NCBI GenBank assembly: GCA_027068385.1
Contig: JAMOTR010000084.1
Coordinates: 1-19,613, forward strand
Length of the DNA stretch: 19,613 nt
Direction of reading: 5' to 3'
Origin: Candidatus Heimdallarchaeota archaeon
Lineage (GTDB): Archaea > Asgardarchaeota > Njordarchaeia > Njordarchaeales > JAMOTR01
Shown here one piece after another: positions 1 to 7,731 of the stretch (position 1 is the first letter of the stretch; each line of letters starts with the position of its first letter). Under the pieces are notes generated by a model. The model was not told where the DNA came from, searched no databases, and saw only the letters and a program-made list of their open reading frames with translations. The translations under genes and the position numbers were made by a program.

Positions 1-2
1 TA

Positions 3-218
3 GAGGATAAGATATCGCTAAAGCTGGACACACTTAAGCGCTTAATATATCGCATGGACATGCCTCCTATCGGTAAAATACTAGCGTTCGCGGAGCTTTA
101 TAAGGCTCTAAAGGTATTAGGCTCGCTATCGGACGAACTCGTAGAGGTAATCAACAACCGGAGGGATTACATCGAAATGGTCGGAGGAGACCCGAACATC
201 ATAGAGAAGATCTCATGA
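3..218 (+). CDS. C-terminal end of an unrecognised protein (partial)
   Basis: An open frame enters from the left edge and ends with TGA at 216-218, giving the last 71 residues of a protein that begins outside the window. The visible part is helical and charged and ends in DPNIIEKIS. I recognise no domain. It contains one CGG (in NN-CGG-RDY) and no CGA. It lies on the same strand as nop5 and ends 42 bases before the ATG of that gene, so it may be the preceding gene of the same cluster, although a TATA-like element lies between them. No function can be assigned from this fragment. Confidence 0.6.
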   Translation, partial: EDKISLKLDTLKRLIYRMDMPPIGKILAFAELYKALKVLGSLSDELVEVINNRRDYIEMVGGDPNIIEKIS

Positions 219-227
219 TTTTTGGAG

Positions 228-238
228 GAGATAAAAAA
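228..238 (+). promoter_or_regulatory. TATA-like element upstream of nop5
   Basis: The A-rich sequence AGATAAAAAAG is centred about 27 bases before the ATG at 261. This spacing fits a leaderless archaeal transcript starting at that ATG and supports 261 over the upstream TTG at 222. Confidence 0.35.
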
Positions 239-260
239 GACGCTCCGTCGAAGATGGATA

Positions 261-1499
261 ATGCTAGTTCTACCCATACCGATAGGGTTTATCGTAAAGA
301 AGGGGGACAAGGTTGAGGTCATACAATTCGAGAGGCTGGACCCTCAGGAGGTAGCGAGGAAGATTATAGCGATAGAAGAGGGTAATATAATACCTGAATA
401 CGAAAAGATCCGCGAGATGGCTTCCGGGGAGAAGATCGTAAGCGTTCCGTATTTGGTCGATATAGGCTTGGCTCATGAGCCCATACGCGCGTCTCGCGAG
501 ATGTTTGAGCTCATTAAGGAAGCTGAGAGGAAAGGGATAGAGACGTTCGGGAGCGAGGAGAAGTATAAGGAATACATGCGGAATCTAGCTATAGAGCTCT
601 TAAAGCTTAGACTCTCCAAGGAGCTATCTCGTAAGGACGTGATCGTAGTACAGCTCGTAAAGCTATTAGACGCTTTGGAGAAGATCGTAAACCAGCTAGC
701 GAACCAGTTACGCGAAATATACGGAGCACACTTCCCCGCCTTATCACCTAAGACCGAGATGGGGGATAAGATCGATAATAGAAAGTACTTAAGGATCATA
801 GCCGAGATCGGGCCCGCGACGAGTATGACCGTAGAGAAACTAGAACCTATAGTAGGAAAGGAGCTCGCGAAGGAGATCGTCGATGCGGCTAGAGTGGGGC
901 CCGTGGTGCTCTTCGACGACGAAACCATGGAGCTCTTAAGGCATATCGCCAAGATAGGGGTGGAGCTATATGAGGCTATAGATGAGACGAAGAAGCGCAT
1001 ATCCGATCTCGTCTCCGAAGTAGCTCCGAACGTATCGCACCTCGTGGGTGACGTGATCGCGGCCCGTTTGATATATCTAGCTAAGGGACTAGAAAGGCTC
1101 GCTAAGATGCCCGGATCGAAGATTCAAGTACTCGGGGCGGAGAAAGCGCTATTTAGGAGCCTACATAAGGGGACCCCTCCGCCTAAGCACGGAGTGATCT
1201 TCAGGCACCCGCGGATAAATAGATCGCCCAAAGCAGTACGCGGTAAGATAGCTCGCTCGATGGCCGCTAAGATCGCTATAGCCGCTAGAGTGGACGCGTA
1301 TTCAGGTAAGTTCGTGGCGGATAAGCTTAAGGAGCAACTCGAAGAACGTTATAAGCGCGTCTTAGAGCGGTACAAGCAGGCCGTGGCCACCGGAGCGATC
1401 AAGAAGAAGGCGAGGAAGCCTCCTAAGGTGAAGCCCAGTAAACGCCCGAGTAGAGGTAAGAAGCCTAAGGTAAAGAAGGGGAAAAAGCGTAAGAGGTGA
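261..1499 (+). CDS. nop5: Nop5/Nop56/58 C/D box sRNP core protein
   Basis: Nop5 bridges L7Ae-bound C/D box guide RNA and fibrillarin in the archaeal 2'-O-methylation RNP. The 412-residue protein has the usual layout: a small N-terminal domain that docks fibrillarin, a long coiled-coil (about 85-240), and the Nop domain with PNVSHLVG, KMPGSKIQVLGAEKALF (about 287-298), PPPKHG and RGKIARSMAAKIAIAARVDA. A Lys/Arg-rich tail (about 381-412) follows. ATG 261 fits the family N-terminus (MLVLPIPIGF). The alternative TTG at 222 would add 13 residues, including a CGA codon that elsewhere looks like a stop. More than 40 Arg codons follow without one CGA. It overlaps fibrillarin at TGATG, so the two subunits are translationally coupled. 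The family Trp near REWY is Ile here. Confidence 0.95.
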   Translation: MLVLPIPIGFIVKKGDKVEVIQFERLDPQEVARKIIAIEEGNIIPEYEKIREMASGEKIVSVPYLVDIGLAHEPIRASREMFELIKEAERKGIETFGSEEKYKEYMRNLAIELLKLRLSKELSRKDVIVVQLVKLLDALEKIVNQLANQLREIYGAHFPALSPKTEMGDKIDNRKYLRIIAEIGPATSMTVEKLEPIVGKELAKEIVDAARVGPVVLFDDETMELLRHIAKIGVELYEAIDETKKRISDLVSEVAPNVSHLVGDVIAARLIYLAKGLERLAKMPGSKIQVLGAEKALFRSLHKGTPPPKHGVIFRHPRINRSPKAVRGKIARSMAAKIAIAARVDAYSGKFVADKLKEQLEERYKRVLERYKQAVATGAIKKKARKPPKVKPSKRPSRGKKPKVKKGKKRKR

Positions 1500-2182
1500 T
1501 GAGCGTGCACGAGATCTTTCCGGGCGTATACATGATTGAGGTTGAAGGGGAAGAGAGGCTAGCTACGAAAAACCTAGTGCCGGGTAAGCGCGTATATGGA
1601 GAGCGTCTTGTAAACATAGACGGAACCGAGTATCGTCTTCGGATAGCGTCTCGCTCTAAGCTCGCTGCCGCGATATTAAACGGTCTCGAGGAAATGCCTA
1701 TATTACCCGGTAGTCGCGTATTATACCTGGGCGTAGCCTCCGGAACTACCGCTTCACACGTGAGCGACATAGTGGGACCTGAGGGAATAGTCTTCGGCGT
1801 AGATATAGCTCATAGGATGCTCCGCGAGCTCTTATACATCGCTTTAGATAGGAAGAATCTCGTTCCCATACTCGCGGACGCTACGAAGCCTCGGAGTTAT
1901 ACCGTGATCGTGGGGATGCCCGTGGATGTATTATACGCGGACGTGGCTCACCCCGCGCAATCGAAGATCGTGTGCGATAACGCCCAAGTATACCTAAGGG
2001 ATAACGGCCACTTACTCATCGCGATTAAGGCTAGAAGCATAGACTCCGCGGCGGAGCCTGAGGTGATCTTCAAGAACGAGATCAAAAAGCTAGAGTCGTG
2101 CGGCTTCGAGATACTACAGGTGATAGACTTAGAACCTTATCATAAGGACCACGTAATGGTACATGCCGTATATCGCCCATAG
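1499..2182 (+). CDS. flpA: Fibrillarin, C/D box 2'-O-methyltransferase
   Basis: This is the SAM-dependent catalytic subunit of the C/D box RNP. The 227-residue protein shows the family blocks ATKNLVPGKRVYGE (22-35), RSKLAAAILNGL (52-63), the SAM motif LYLGVASGTTASHVSDIVG (75-93), PILADATKP, VDVLYADVAHP and the catalytic-lysine segment IAIKARSID (174-182). The conserved Trp of the EYRxWNPxRSK segment falls on codon 48, which is CGG (1640-1642). The protein has no TGG codon at all. The start could be ATG 1499, GTG 1496 or GTG 1505. The purine-rich GAGGTGA at 1493-1499 would be well spaced for GTG 1505, while ATG 1499 overlaps the nop5 stop. It ends with TAG. Confidence 0.95.
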   Translation: MSVHEIFPGVYMIEVEGEERLATKNLVPGKRVYGERLVNIDGTEYRLRIASRSKLAAAILNGLEEMPILPGSRVLYLGVASGTTASHVSDIVGPEGIVFGVDIAHRMLRELLYIALDRKNLVPILADATKPRSYTVIVGMPVDVLYADVAHPAQSKIVCDNAQVYLRDNGHLLIAIKARSIDSAAEPEVIFKNEIKKLESCGFEILQVIDLEPYHKDHVMVHAVYRP

Positions 2183-2546
2183 AGCGTTTTTAATTACGAC
2201 AAAAGATCGGACCGAAAGGATATTCCGCGAGTTCCCTCGGATGGCTAAGCTAGATAAACTTGTATTAGACTCGGAGAAACCCGATTATAAAGCGCTTCGG
2301 GACGCTCTTTTGAGGACGCTTTCGGGCGAAATAGCGATCGTGTTCCCGTTCCCTTTATGGCCTTATTATGAACCCGCGGTGATCTCCAAACAGATTACCT
2401 TCGCTTTAGCCTCACCGAGTCGCGTACTCGTCTCCGTGTACCCGCGGCCGGATCGGGTGATAAGGATCTCTAAGGAACCTCTAGTGCTCGGAGACCTACT
2501 CATATCCCCGTCGAGCTTATGGAGGATCGTCGACAAGAGGATATAA
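2163..2546 (+). CDS. Small hypothetical protein after fibrillarin
   Basis: This 127-residue protein starts inside the last 20 bases of fibrillarin at ATG 2163. An alternative ATG at 2241 would give 101 residues. I do not recognise a family. With CGG read as Trp it is aromatic-rich, with segments such as FPFPLWPYYEPA and SVYPWPDWVIRI, and alternating strands and helices suggest a compact soluble fold. It holds five CGG and two of the six TGG codons in the window, so both codons are used together. It has no CGA and ends in TAA. Its place in the nop5-fibrillarin cluster hints at an RNA-related role, but that is only context. Confidence 0.65.
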   Translation: MPYIAHRAFLITTKDRTERIFREFPRMAKLDKLVLDSEKPDYKALRDALLRTLSGEIAIVFPFPLWPYYEPAVISKQITFALASPSRVLVSVYPRPDRVIRISKEPLVLGDLLISPSSLWRIVDKRI

Positions 2547-2564
2547 TTAGAAAATGTAGACTGA

Positions 2565-3719
2565 ATGGATGTAGATATAGAAAATACTCGGCTAGGAGTT
2601 CCGGGACCCGTAAACGTTCATCCCCGCGTCCTCCGCGCTTTAGCTAAGCCCGTATATTATCATCGTACACCCGAATTTAGGAAGATATACGGGGAGGTCC
2701 TCGAGATGTACAACGAGATAATCGGGGGCAAAAACGCCTTAACTACCGCCTTTATGGGTACGGGGACGGCCGCTATGGAGGCAGCTGTGGCGTATATGGT
2801 GGACGAGAACACCACCGTGATTTCCCTAGTGAACGGAAAGTTCTCCCATCGCCTCATGGAGATCGCTAAGAGGCACTCAAAGAACGTGATCGTAAAAGAG
2901 TACGAACGGGGCAAGGCGGTTAAGCCGGAGGACGTAGAGGAGCTCATCTCGGATAATCCGGGAGCCGTTGTGACGCTCACGCATAACGAGACCTCCACGG
3001 CCGTGTTGAATCCGTTGCCGGAGATCATTAAGGTAGTACACAAGTACGACGGATACGTCATAGCGGACGGCATCACGAGCGTGGGCGGAGATTATGTGTT
3101 CTTCGATAAGCGGGAGATAGACGTGCTCATAAGCGGGAGCCAGAAGTGCTTGGGTATGCCTCCCGGGTTATCTTTCGTGAGTCTTTCCGAGAGGGCTCGG
3201 GAACGCGTTAACGAGATATATCGCGAGCGGGGAAAGCCTTACTACGTGGACTTGGTGAAGCACATAAAGAAGGCTCAGCAGAACGATACACCTTACACGG
3301 CATCGGTCTCCCTCATATATGCCGCTCACGAGGCCTTGAAGATGATCTTGGAGGAGGGATTAGAGGCGCGTGTGATGAGACATAGGAAGGTGGGTGAGAC
3401 GTTCCGCAGGGCGTTTCCGAAATTAGGGCTAAAGTTGTTCGCGGAGAAAGGATATTACTCTAACACTGTTACAGCCGCGTTACCGCCCGAAGGAATAAGC
3501 GCGGAGGACATACGTAAGAGGGTACTCGAGAAGGGAATCATCATAGCCGGAGGACAAGAGAGGCTAAAGGGTAAGATCATACGCGTGAGTCACATGAACC
3601 TCACGAACGTGCGCGAAGTAATTATGATACTCGGGGCCTTAGACCTATCTCTTAAAGAGTTAGGACACAAGCACGATCCGGGTAAGCGGATGGAGAGCGT
3701 TTATGAGGTACGGCTTTGA
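2565..3719 (+). CDS. Class V (PLP) aminotransferase, alanine-glyoxylate/serine-pyruvate type
   Basis: This is a fold-type I PLP enzyme of 384 residues, the usual family length. Visible landmarks are the N-terminal PGPVNVHPRVL, YYHRTPEF (31-38), the cofactor loop GTGTAAMEAA (65-74), THNETSTAVLNP, the PLP-nitrogen Asp in IADGITSVGGD (D168) and the Schiff-base lysine in SGSQKCLGMPPGL (K194). C-terminal RVSHMN corresponds to the family's RIgHmG. Three CGG codons fall on usual Trp sites: 115 (ExGKAV, CGG 2907), 183 (DKxEIDVLISGSQK, CGG 3111) and 212 (SERAxER, CGG 3198). Substrates cannot be fixed from sequence; alanine or serine to glyoxylate or pyruvate is typical. It stands 18 bases after the previous gene and ends with TGA. 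Confidence 0.88.
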   Translation: MDVDIENTRLGVPGPVNVHPRVLRALAKPVYYHRTPEFRKIYGEVLEMYNEIIGGKNALTTAFMGTGTAAMEAAVAYMVDENTTVISLVNGKFSHRLMEIAKRHSKNVIVKEYERGKAVKPEDVEELISDNPGAVVTLTHNETSTAVLNPLPEIIKVVHKYDGYVIADGITSVGGDYVFFDKREIDVLISGSQKCLGMPPGLSFVSLSERARERVNEIYRERGKPYYVDLVKHIKKAQQNDTPYTASVSLIYAAHEALKMILEEGLEARVMRHRKVGETFRRAFPKLGLKLFAEKGYYSNTVTAALPPEGISAEDIRKRVLEKGIIIAGGQERLKGKIIRVSHMNLTNVREVIMILGALDLSLKELGHKHDPGKRMESVYEVRL

Positions 3720-3748
3720 GTTTTTCTTGTTTATGTCTCGATCCTCTT

Positions 3749-4069
3749 ATGTCCGCGATCGTAGCTATGCTCCTCGATTATGTACCGTTCTTTGTGCTAT
3801 CGCTCATAGTATCACCGATAGCTTACGTCGTAGAAGAAAAATACAAAATAAATCCGAAGGGGCTTCTCGTCGTATCCGTCATCTCCGCCGCGGGCTACCG
3901 GCTCTTCTCTTATGTACCTCAGATGGGGATCATAGCTTATATCGCTGGGGCTTACGCGTCCTCGTCCTCGGTGATGCCGAGGAGCTCTCCGGACGTGCGT
4001 ATGGTGTATTCTATAGCGCTAGCTACCGCATTCGCCGTCCTTCTGTACCTCACTTCCTACCTTATTCGA
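3749..4069 (+). CDS. Small four-helix membrane protein, unknown function
   Basis: The 106-residue product has about four hydrophobic segments (VPFFVLSLIVSPIAYVV; GLLVVSVISAAGY; MGIIAYIAGAYA; VYSIALATAFAVLLYL) joined by short loops. I recognise no family. ATG 3749 gives a clean N-terminus just before the first helix; a TTG at 3716 inside the end of the aminotransferase gene would add 11 residues. It ends with CGA (4067-4069) directly followed by TAG (4070-4072), a tandem stop if CGA terminates. Its 3' end overlaps the convergent ArsR-type gene by about 50 bases. The codons look coding in this frame, and a second open frame over the same bases is a shadow. Confidence 0.6.
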
Positions 4070-4396
4070 TAGAAGGTCTATGAGGAAATCTAGGATGGTC
4101 TCGCGCGTCTTTTTATCTAGGATGCCGAGGATGAGCTCCTTAGCTACCTCCTTCATTCTCTCTTTATCGATCGAATAATAGCGATACCTACCCTTTTCCT
4201 CTACTTTAACGATCCCCGCCTCCCTAAGGACGCTCAGATGGTGGGAGATTAAGCTCTGAGCCTCCCCCGTCTTGTCCACAAGGTCGCTTACTGAGAGCTT
4301 TTCGTAGCGTAGTAGGAGTAGCACGATCCTTAATCTAAGCGGACTACTAAGAGCCTTTATAATCTTCGAGAGGTTATCGACCAGATCCTCGTTCAC
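4019..4396 (-). CDS. ArsR-family winged-helix transcriptional regulator
   Basis: This 125-residue protein has a classic ArsR-type HTH: ALSSPLRLRIVLLLL (15-29), the helix-turn-helix LSVSDLVDKTGEAQSLISHHLSVLREAGIV (34-63), then the wing KVEEKGRYRYYSID. No Cys pair is present in the metal-site helix, so arsenic or heavy-metal sensing by the classical site is unlikely. The C-terminal helix probably dimerises. It starts at GTG 4396 and ends with TAG, has 11 or so Arg codons and neither CGG nor CGA. It is divergent from the dephospho-CoA kinase gene with only 41 bases between starts, so it may regulate itself and that operon. Its 3' end overlaps the membrane-protein gene on the other strand. Confidence 0.88.
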   Translation of the reverse strand: MNEDLVDNLSKIIKALSSPLRLRIVLLLLRYEKLSVSDLVDKTGEAQSLISHHLSVLREAGIVKVEEKGRYRYYSIDKERMKEVAKELILGILDKKTRETILDFLIDLLSNKVGSEVQKDGECGS

Positions 4397-4437
4397 TTAT
4401 GTAATGATGCTCAAATAGTAAAGAATACGATGACTGA

Positions 4438-4971
4438 GTGACGGGCGCTCGCGTTCTTACTCCCGAAATAAGGAGGCGCTTAGCGAAGCCGCTATCGTGG
4501 GTAGTGAACGAAAAGGAGCTCTTGAGAATCCTCGATGTTATAAGGCCCACGATGATCATAACCGTAGGAGACGTGGTAACGGCCACGTTAATAGCTTTAG
4601 GTAACGAGCCGGACGTCGCGATCTTCGACTTTAGGACGAAGCGTAGGAAGTCGAGATACAGGTTTCATTATAACGTAACCGTAAGGAATCCGAGGAGCTC
4701 GATTACGGACGAAGCTATGGAGGTGGTGCGCGAGGCTATAGAGAAGCGTCGGTGGGTGAAGGTGGAGGGAGAGGAGGATCTATTAGCGTTACCTGCCGTG
4801 CTCTTCGCTCCGGATCGCTCCATCGTGATCTATGGGCAACCCGACGAGGGGATGGTACCGATAGTCGTAGAGGAATCCTTTAGGACGTTCGCTAGGCGCG
4901 TGATCGAGGCTATGCCATACTTCGCTCCTCGGCCGATAGAGGAAATAGATGGAGAGGTAGAAAGAACATGA
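4438..4971 (+). CDS. GTP-dependent dephospho-CoA kinase (DUF359)
   Basis: Archaeal DUF359 proteins phosphorylate dephospho-CoA using GTP, the last step of CoA synthesis. The 177-residue protein matches the family: PEIRRRLAKPLSWV, the strongly conserved MIITVGDVVT (38-47), IFDFRTKR, NPRSSITDEAMEVV, VEGEEDLLALPAVL (about 111-124) and YGQPDEGMV. It starts at GTG 4438 (no better in-frame start) and overlaps atpD by 4 bases. It carries two TGG codons and two CGG codons, including the adjacent pair CGG-TGG before VKVEGEEDL, which would read Trp-Trp. In many archaea this gene lies next to spt4; here it is about 2.5 kb from spt4, on the other strand. Confidence 0.9.
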   Translation: MTGARVLTPEIRRRLAKPLSWVVNEKELLRILDVIRPTMIITVGDVVTATLIALGNEPDVAIFDFRTKRRKSRYRFHYNVTVRNPRSSITDEAMEVVREAIEKRRWVKVEGEEDLLALPAVLFAPDRSIVIYGQPDEGMVPIVVEESFRTFARRVIEAMPYFAPRPIEEIDGEVERT

Positions 4972-5603
4972 GTCAACCCGTGAAGGCGACGCGTGCGGAA
5001 TTGAGGACGAAGAAGGAGCTATTAAACCTAGCGAAGCGCGGTAAGGAGTTACTTAAGGAGAAAATGGACGCGCTATTAATACAGTTCCACGGATATCTAA
5101 ATCGCATACGCAATATGGCGATGGATACGATCATGACGTATTCCGTAGCGAGAAAGCGCGCTAGGCAAGCGCGTACAGATATAGGTATTTATACCCTACG
5201 TGCCGCCTCCGTAATATCTCCCCCTAGGGTAGAACTAAAGGCTCAGGAAGCTAACCTTATGGGAGTACGCGTTCCTAGGTTCGTATTAGACATACGTGGG
5301 ACGTTAAATCTAGAGGCCCTCATGATAGGTCCTTCTCCGGCCGTCGATGAGACCGCGAAGGAATACTCTAAGCTCTTGAAGCAGATGATCGCGTTCGCTG
5401 AGCTTTACATCGTTCTTAGAGCCCTAGCTGAGGAGCTAAGACGCACTAGGCGTCGCGTAAACGCCTTAGAACACATACTTATACCGAGGCTCGAGGAACA
5501 AGTTAAGTTCATTAAGATGTACCTAGAGGAGCGCGAACGCGAGGACTTCGTCCGTCTAAAATACATAAAGTCGAGGTTTGAGAAAATGAATGATCGCTAT
5601 TAA
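4968..5603 (+). CDS. atpD: A/V-type ATP synthase subunit D (central stalk)
   Basis: Subunit D forms the rotor shaft of the archaeal A1A0 ATP synthase. The 211-residue protein is the normal length and is an almost continuous antiparallel coiled coil: N-terminal ATRAELRTKKELLNLAKRGKELLKEK (7-32) and the C-terminal signature NALEHILIPRLEEQVKFI followed by LEEREREDFVRLKYIK (about 164-203). Some thirty Arg codons use CGC, CGT, AGG and AGA but not one CGG or CGA. Family members usually lack Trp, which fits CGG meaning Trp. It overlaps the gene before by 4 bases and the amidohydrolase by 14. No other ATP synthase gene is in the window, so this subunit is detached from its usual cluster. Confidence 0.93.
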   Translation: MSQPVKATRAELRTKKELLNLAKRGKELLKEKMDALLIQFHGYLNRIRNMAMDTIMTYSVARKRARQARTDIGIYTLRAASVISPPRVELKAQEANLMGVRVPRFVLDIRGTLNLEALMIGPSPAVDETAKEYSKLLKQMIAFAELYIVLRALAEELRRTRRRVNALEHILIPRLEEQVKFIKMYLEEREREDFVRLKYIKSRFEKMNDRY

Positions 5604-6822
5604 GGCTAAGCTTTTACATCCCGGTTACAAAGCCGAGTTTTTACGCGACGTTTATGTGATCGTAGACGGAAATAAGATCTCCAAGGTTACTAAGGAGAAG
5701 CCCGAAGGGGTAGAGATCATAGAGGCCGAGTTCGTTACTCCAGGGTTCGTGGACCCTCATAGCCACATAGGAATGGAGCGTCACGGTGAGCCTCGGTACG
5801 AGGCGGAGACGAACGAGCGGCTCGACGAAATACGGCCTCTTAATGATCCTCTAGACGGTATTTACTTCGACGATAGGGCATTTAAGGACGCGGTAGAACG
5901 GGGCGTGCTATACTCTTGTGTAATTCCCGGTAGCGGTAACGTATTAGGAGGAAGGGCCGCTGTGATCAGGAACTTCGCGAGACACCGCGATGAGGCGCTA
6001 GTGCGTTATATCGGATATAAGATGGCTCTTGGATACAACCCGAGGAGCACCACGAACCGGCGCGGTACGAGGCCTAATACGCGTATGGGAGTATACTCCT
6101 TACTCGAGAAGAAGTTCCTGGAGGTATTAAGGAAGAAGGAGAAGCTCGACCTAAAGACGAAGAAGGAGATACGCGGCCTCATGGAAAAGCTTAAGGAAGG
6201 AAAAATCACGCGCGACGAGTTTGAGGAGTTATCCGAGGAGATAAAAAGGATCAATGAGCTCGAGCTCACTCCGGACGAACTCGCTATACTTGACCTACTA
6301 AGCGGGAGGCCGATAGCTAAAGTACACGTACACAAGGAGGACGATGCGTATTATCTAATAAAGCTCGTGAAGAGGTTCAACCTCAACGCTACAGCCGAAC
6401 ACACGTGTGACGTACACCACTCTTACGTACGGGCCGACCTTCGGAAGCATAAGATCGGTATCGTCTACGGTCCTTTAGACTCCCTAGCTTATAAGGTAGA
6501 GCTAAAGCACGAGACGCGGAAGAACGTGAAACTCCTGATGGAATCCGGGGCGTTCTTCGGCATCATGTCCGATCATCCCGTCGTGATGAGCAACACGTTC
6601 TATCTACAGATGCGCTACTTCTTACGCTTCGGAATGAGTGTCGAGGAGGCGATAAAGGTGCTTACGTATCACAACGCGAAGCTCATAGGGATGGACGACA
6701 TGATCGGCTCGATACGTCCCGGAATGTTAGCCTCTATGGTGTTGCGGACTGGTAATCCGTTCGACGTCTCGAACTATCCTAAAGCCGTTCTCTTAGAAGG
6801 CAAGCTGGTAGAATTCGAGCGA
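5590..6822 (+). CDS. Metal-dependent amidohydrolase (imidazolonepropionase-like, COG1228)
   Basis: This is a TIM-barrel amidohydrolase of 410 residues. It has the small beta domain at the N-terminus, the metal-binding PGFVDPHSHIG (H57, H59), PGSGNVLGGRAAVI, KVHVHKEDDAYYLI, ATAEHTCDVHHS, the metal Asp in IMSDHPVV and the closing beta segment GSIRPGMLASMVL, then NPFD and AVLLEGKLVEFE. A charged helical insert lies near 175-225. Substrate is unknown. CGG at 6745-6747 sits on the family's Trp before xGxPFD. The frame stays open to a TGA at 6981 (starting deep inside pcm), but the family fold is complete at the CGA codon 6820-6822, taken here as the stop. It overlaps atpD by 14 bases, so it is the third gene of that operon. 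Confidence 0.85.
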
Positions 6823-6824
6823 GG

Positions 6825-7487
6825 TCGCTCCTCTACTCCCTCTTTAGCTACGACGAAGAGAACGTCCATGAGTTTTTTCTTCTTTATTCCCTCGGGCGTC
6901 TTCTCGAATACCGTTAGGGTCTGTCCCCAAATCCCCCTTTCTATTATAGGAGCCACGAGCTTTCCGCCCGTCTTTAACTGATCCCGTAGCTCCTTCGGTA
7001 TCTTATCCACGGCGGTCGCTAGGAGTATACGATCGTACGGGGCGTGTTTGGGATATCCCTTAAGACCATCTCCCCGGATTACGATTACGTTCTTATATCC
7101 CAGGCGCTCTAAGTTCTTCTTAGCCATCTCCGCTAGTTCTTTAATTCTTTCTATCGTCACTACGAGCCCATCCTTCCCTACTATTTCCGCCATGAGAGCG
7201 GCTTGATATCCCGTACCGGTACCTACCTCTAATACTTTCATGCCGGGCTTCAGATCGAGGGCCTCTAGAAGTATTACGGCCATATGAGGAGCCGATATAG
7301 TTTGTCCCCTTATCGTAGGGAGCGGGGTATCGTCGTATGCATACGCCTTATAAGAAGGAAGCACGAACTCCTCCCTAGGTACCTTAAGGAACGCTCTAAT
7401 AACTTCCTCGGACTTCACGATACCGTTCCTTATGTACCGCTCCAACAGCTCGCGCTTTCTTTTCTCTAGATACTCCTTTAGACCCAT
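6825..7487 (-). CDS. pcm: Protein-L-isoaspartate O-methyltransferase
   Basis: PCM methylates isoaspartyl residues in aged proteins using SAM, starting their repair. The 220-residue protein shows FLKVPREEFVLPSYKAYAYDD, the substrate segment TIRGQTISAPHMA, the SAM motif VLEVGTGTGYQAALMAEIVG, VTIERI, VIVI-CGG-GDG, APYDRILLATAV and QLKTGGKLVAPI. The sheet ends in MDVLFVVAKEG, and the CGA at 6825-6827 follows 3 codons later. The next conventional stop would be at 6774, adding an unrelated tail (PRSNSTS...) read from the antisense of the amidohydrolase. It has one of the six TGG codons (GIWGQ) and three CGG. ATG 7487 is the start. It follows spt4 after a T-rich gap of 28 bases. Confidence 0.93.
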
Positions 7488-7506
7488 AGTTAACTAGAGA
7501 AAGAGG

Positions 7507-7512
7507 AAAAAA
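7507..7512 (-). terminator. T6 tract after spt4
   Basis: Directly after the tandem CGA-TAA of spt4 the coding strand reads TTTTTT, followed by a pyrimidine-rich stretch before pcm. Poly-T tracts are the usual archaeal termination signal. Confidence 0.45.
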
Positions 7513-7515
7513 TTA

Positions 7516-7731
7516 TCGATCCCTTACTCTCTGAGCGTAGATACCTTTAGCGTTTATCTTTAGGAGCTTAGCTATGACGGACCTCTCCGGATCGAATACC
7601 ACCACCATACCTTCTATAGTCCCGAACTCCGTGCTACCGCACTTCGGACACACCTTCATATGAGCGGGTACGATCGCGTGACAGCGCTTACAAGCCTTAA
7701 GCTTCACGGTGAGCTTAAGCGTCTTACCCAC
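7516..7731 (-). CDS. spt4: Transcription elongation factor Spt4 (RpoE'')
   Basis: Spt4 pairs with Spt5/NusG and clamps RNA polymerase for processive elongation. The 71-residue protein has the zinc ribbon KACKRC (CxxC) and CPKCGSTEF (CxxC), then the NusG-binding half GMVVVFDPERSVIAKLL and YAQRVRD. It starts at GTG 7731, preceded by the strong ribosome-binding site GGAGGTGAT inside the end of rpo7, and overlaps rpo7 by 8 bases. The last codon before TAA (7513-7515) is CGA (7516-7518), which gives another tandem stop if CGA terminates. The conserved Trp before GMVVV is Ile (ATA) here. It contains no CGG. Confidence 0.94.

Noticed and set aside
222..260. TTG start of nop5 at 222
   Set aside because: Adds 13 basic residues not seen in the family and crosses a CGA codon. 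ATG 261 matches the family N-terminus and the TATA-like spacing.
473..1000. Ser-rich frame antisense to nop5 (and similar antisense frames under aglB and FAU-1)
   Set aside because: Low-complexity shadows of strongly supported genes.
3703..4083. Arg/Ser-rich frame overlapping the small membrane gene
   Set aside because: Shadow frame of low complexity; the other frame has clean membrane helices.
6823..6981. C-terminal extension of the amidohydrolase into pcm
   Set aside because: The tail is Ser/Thr/Phe-rich antisense of pcm, with no family match, and starts after a CGA at the natural end.
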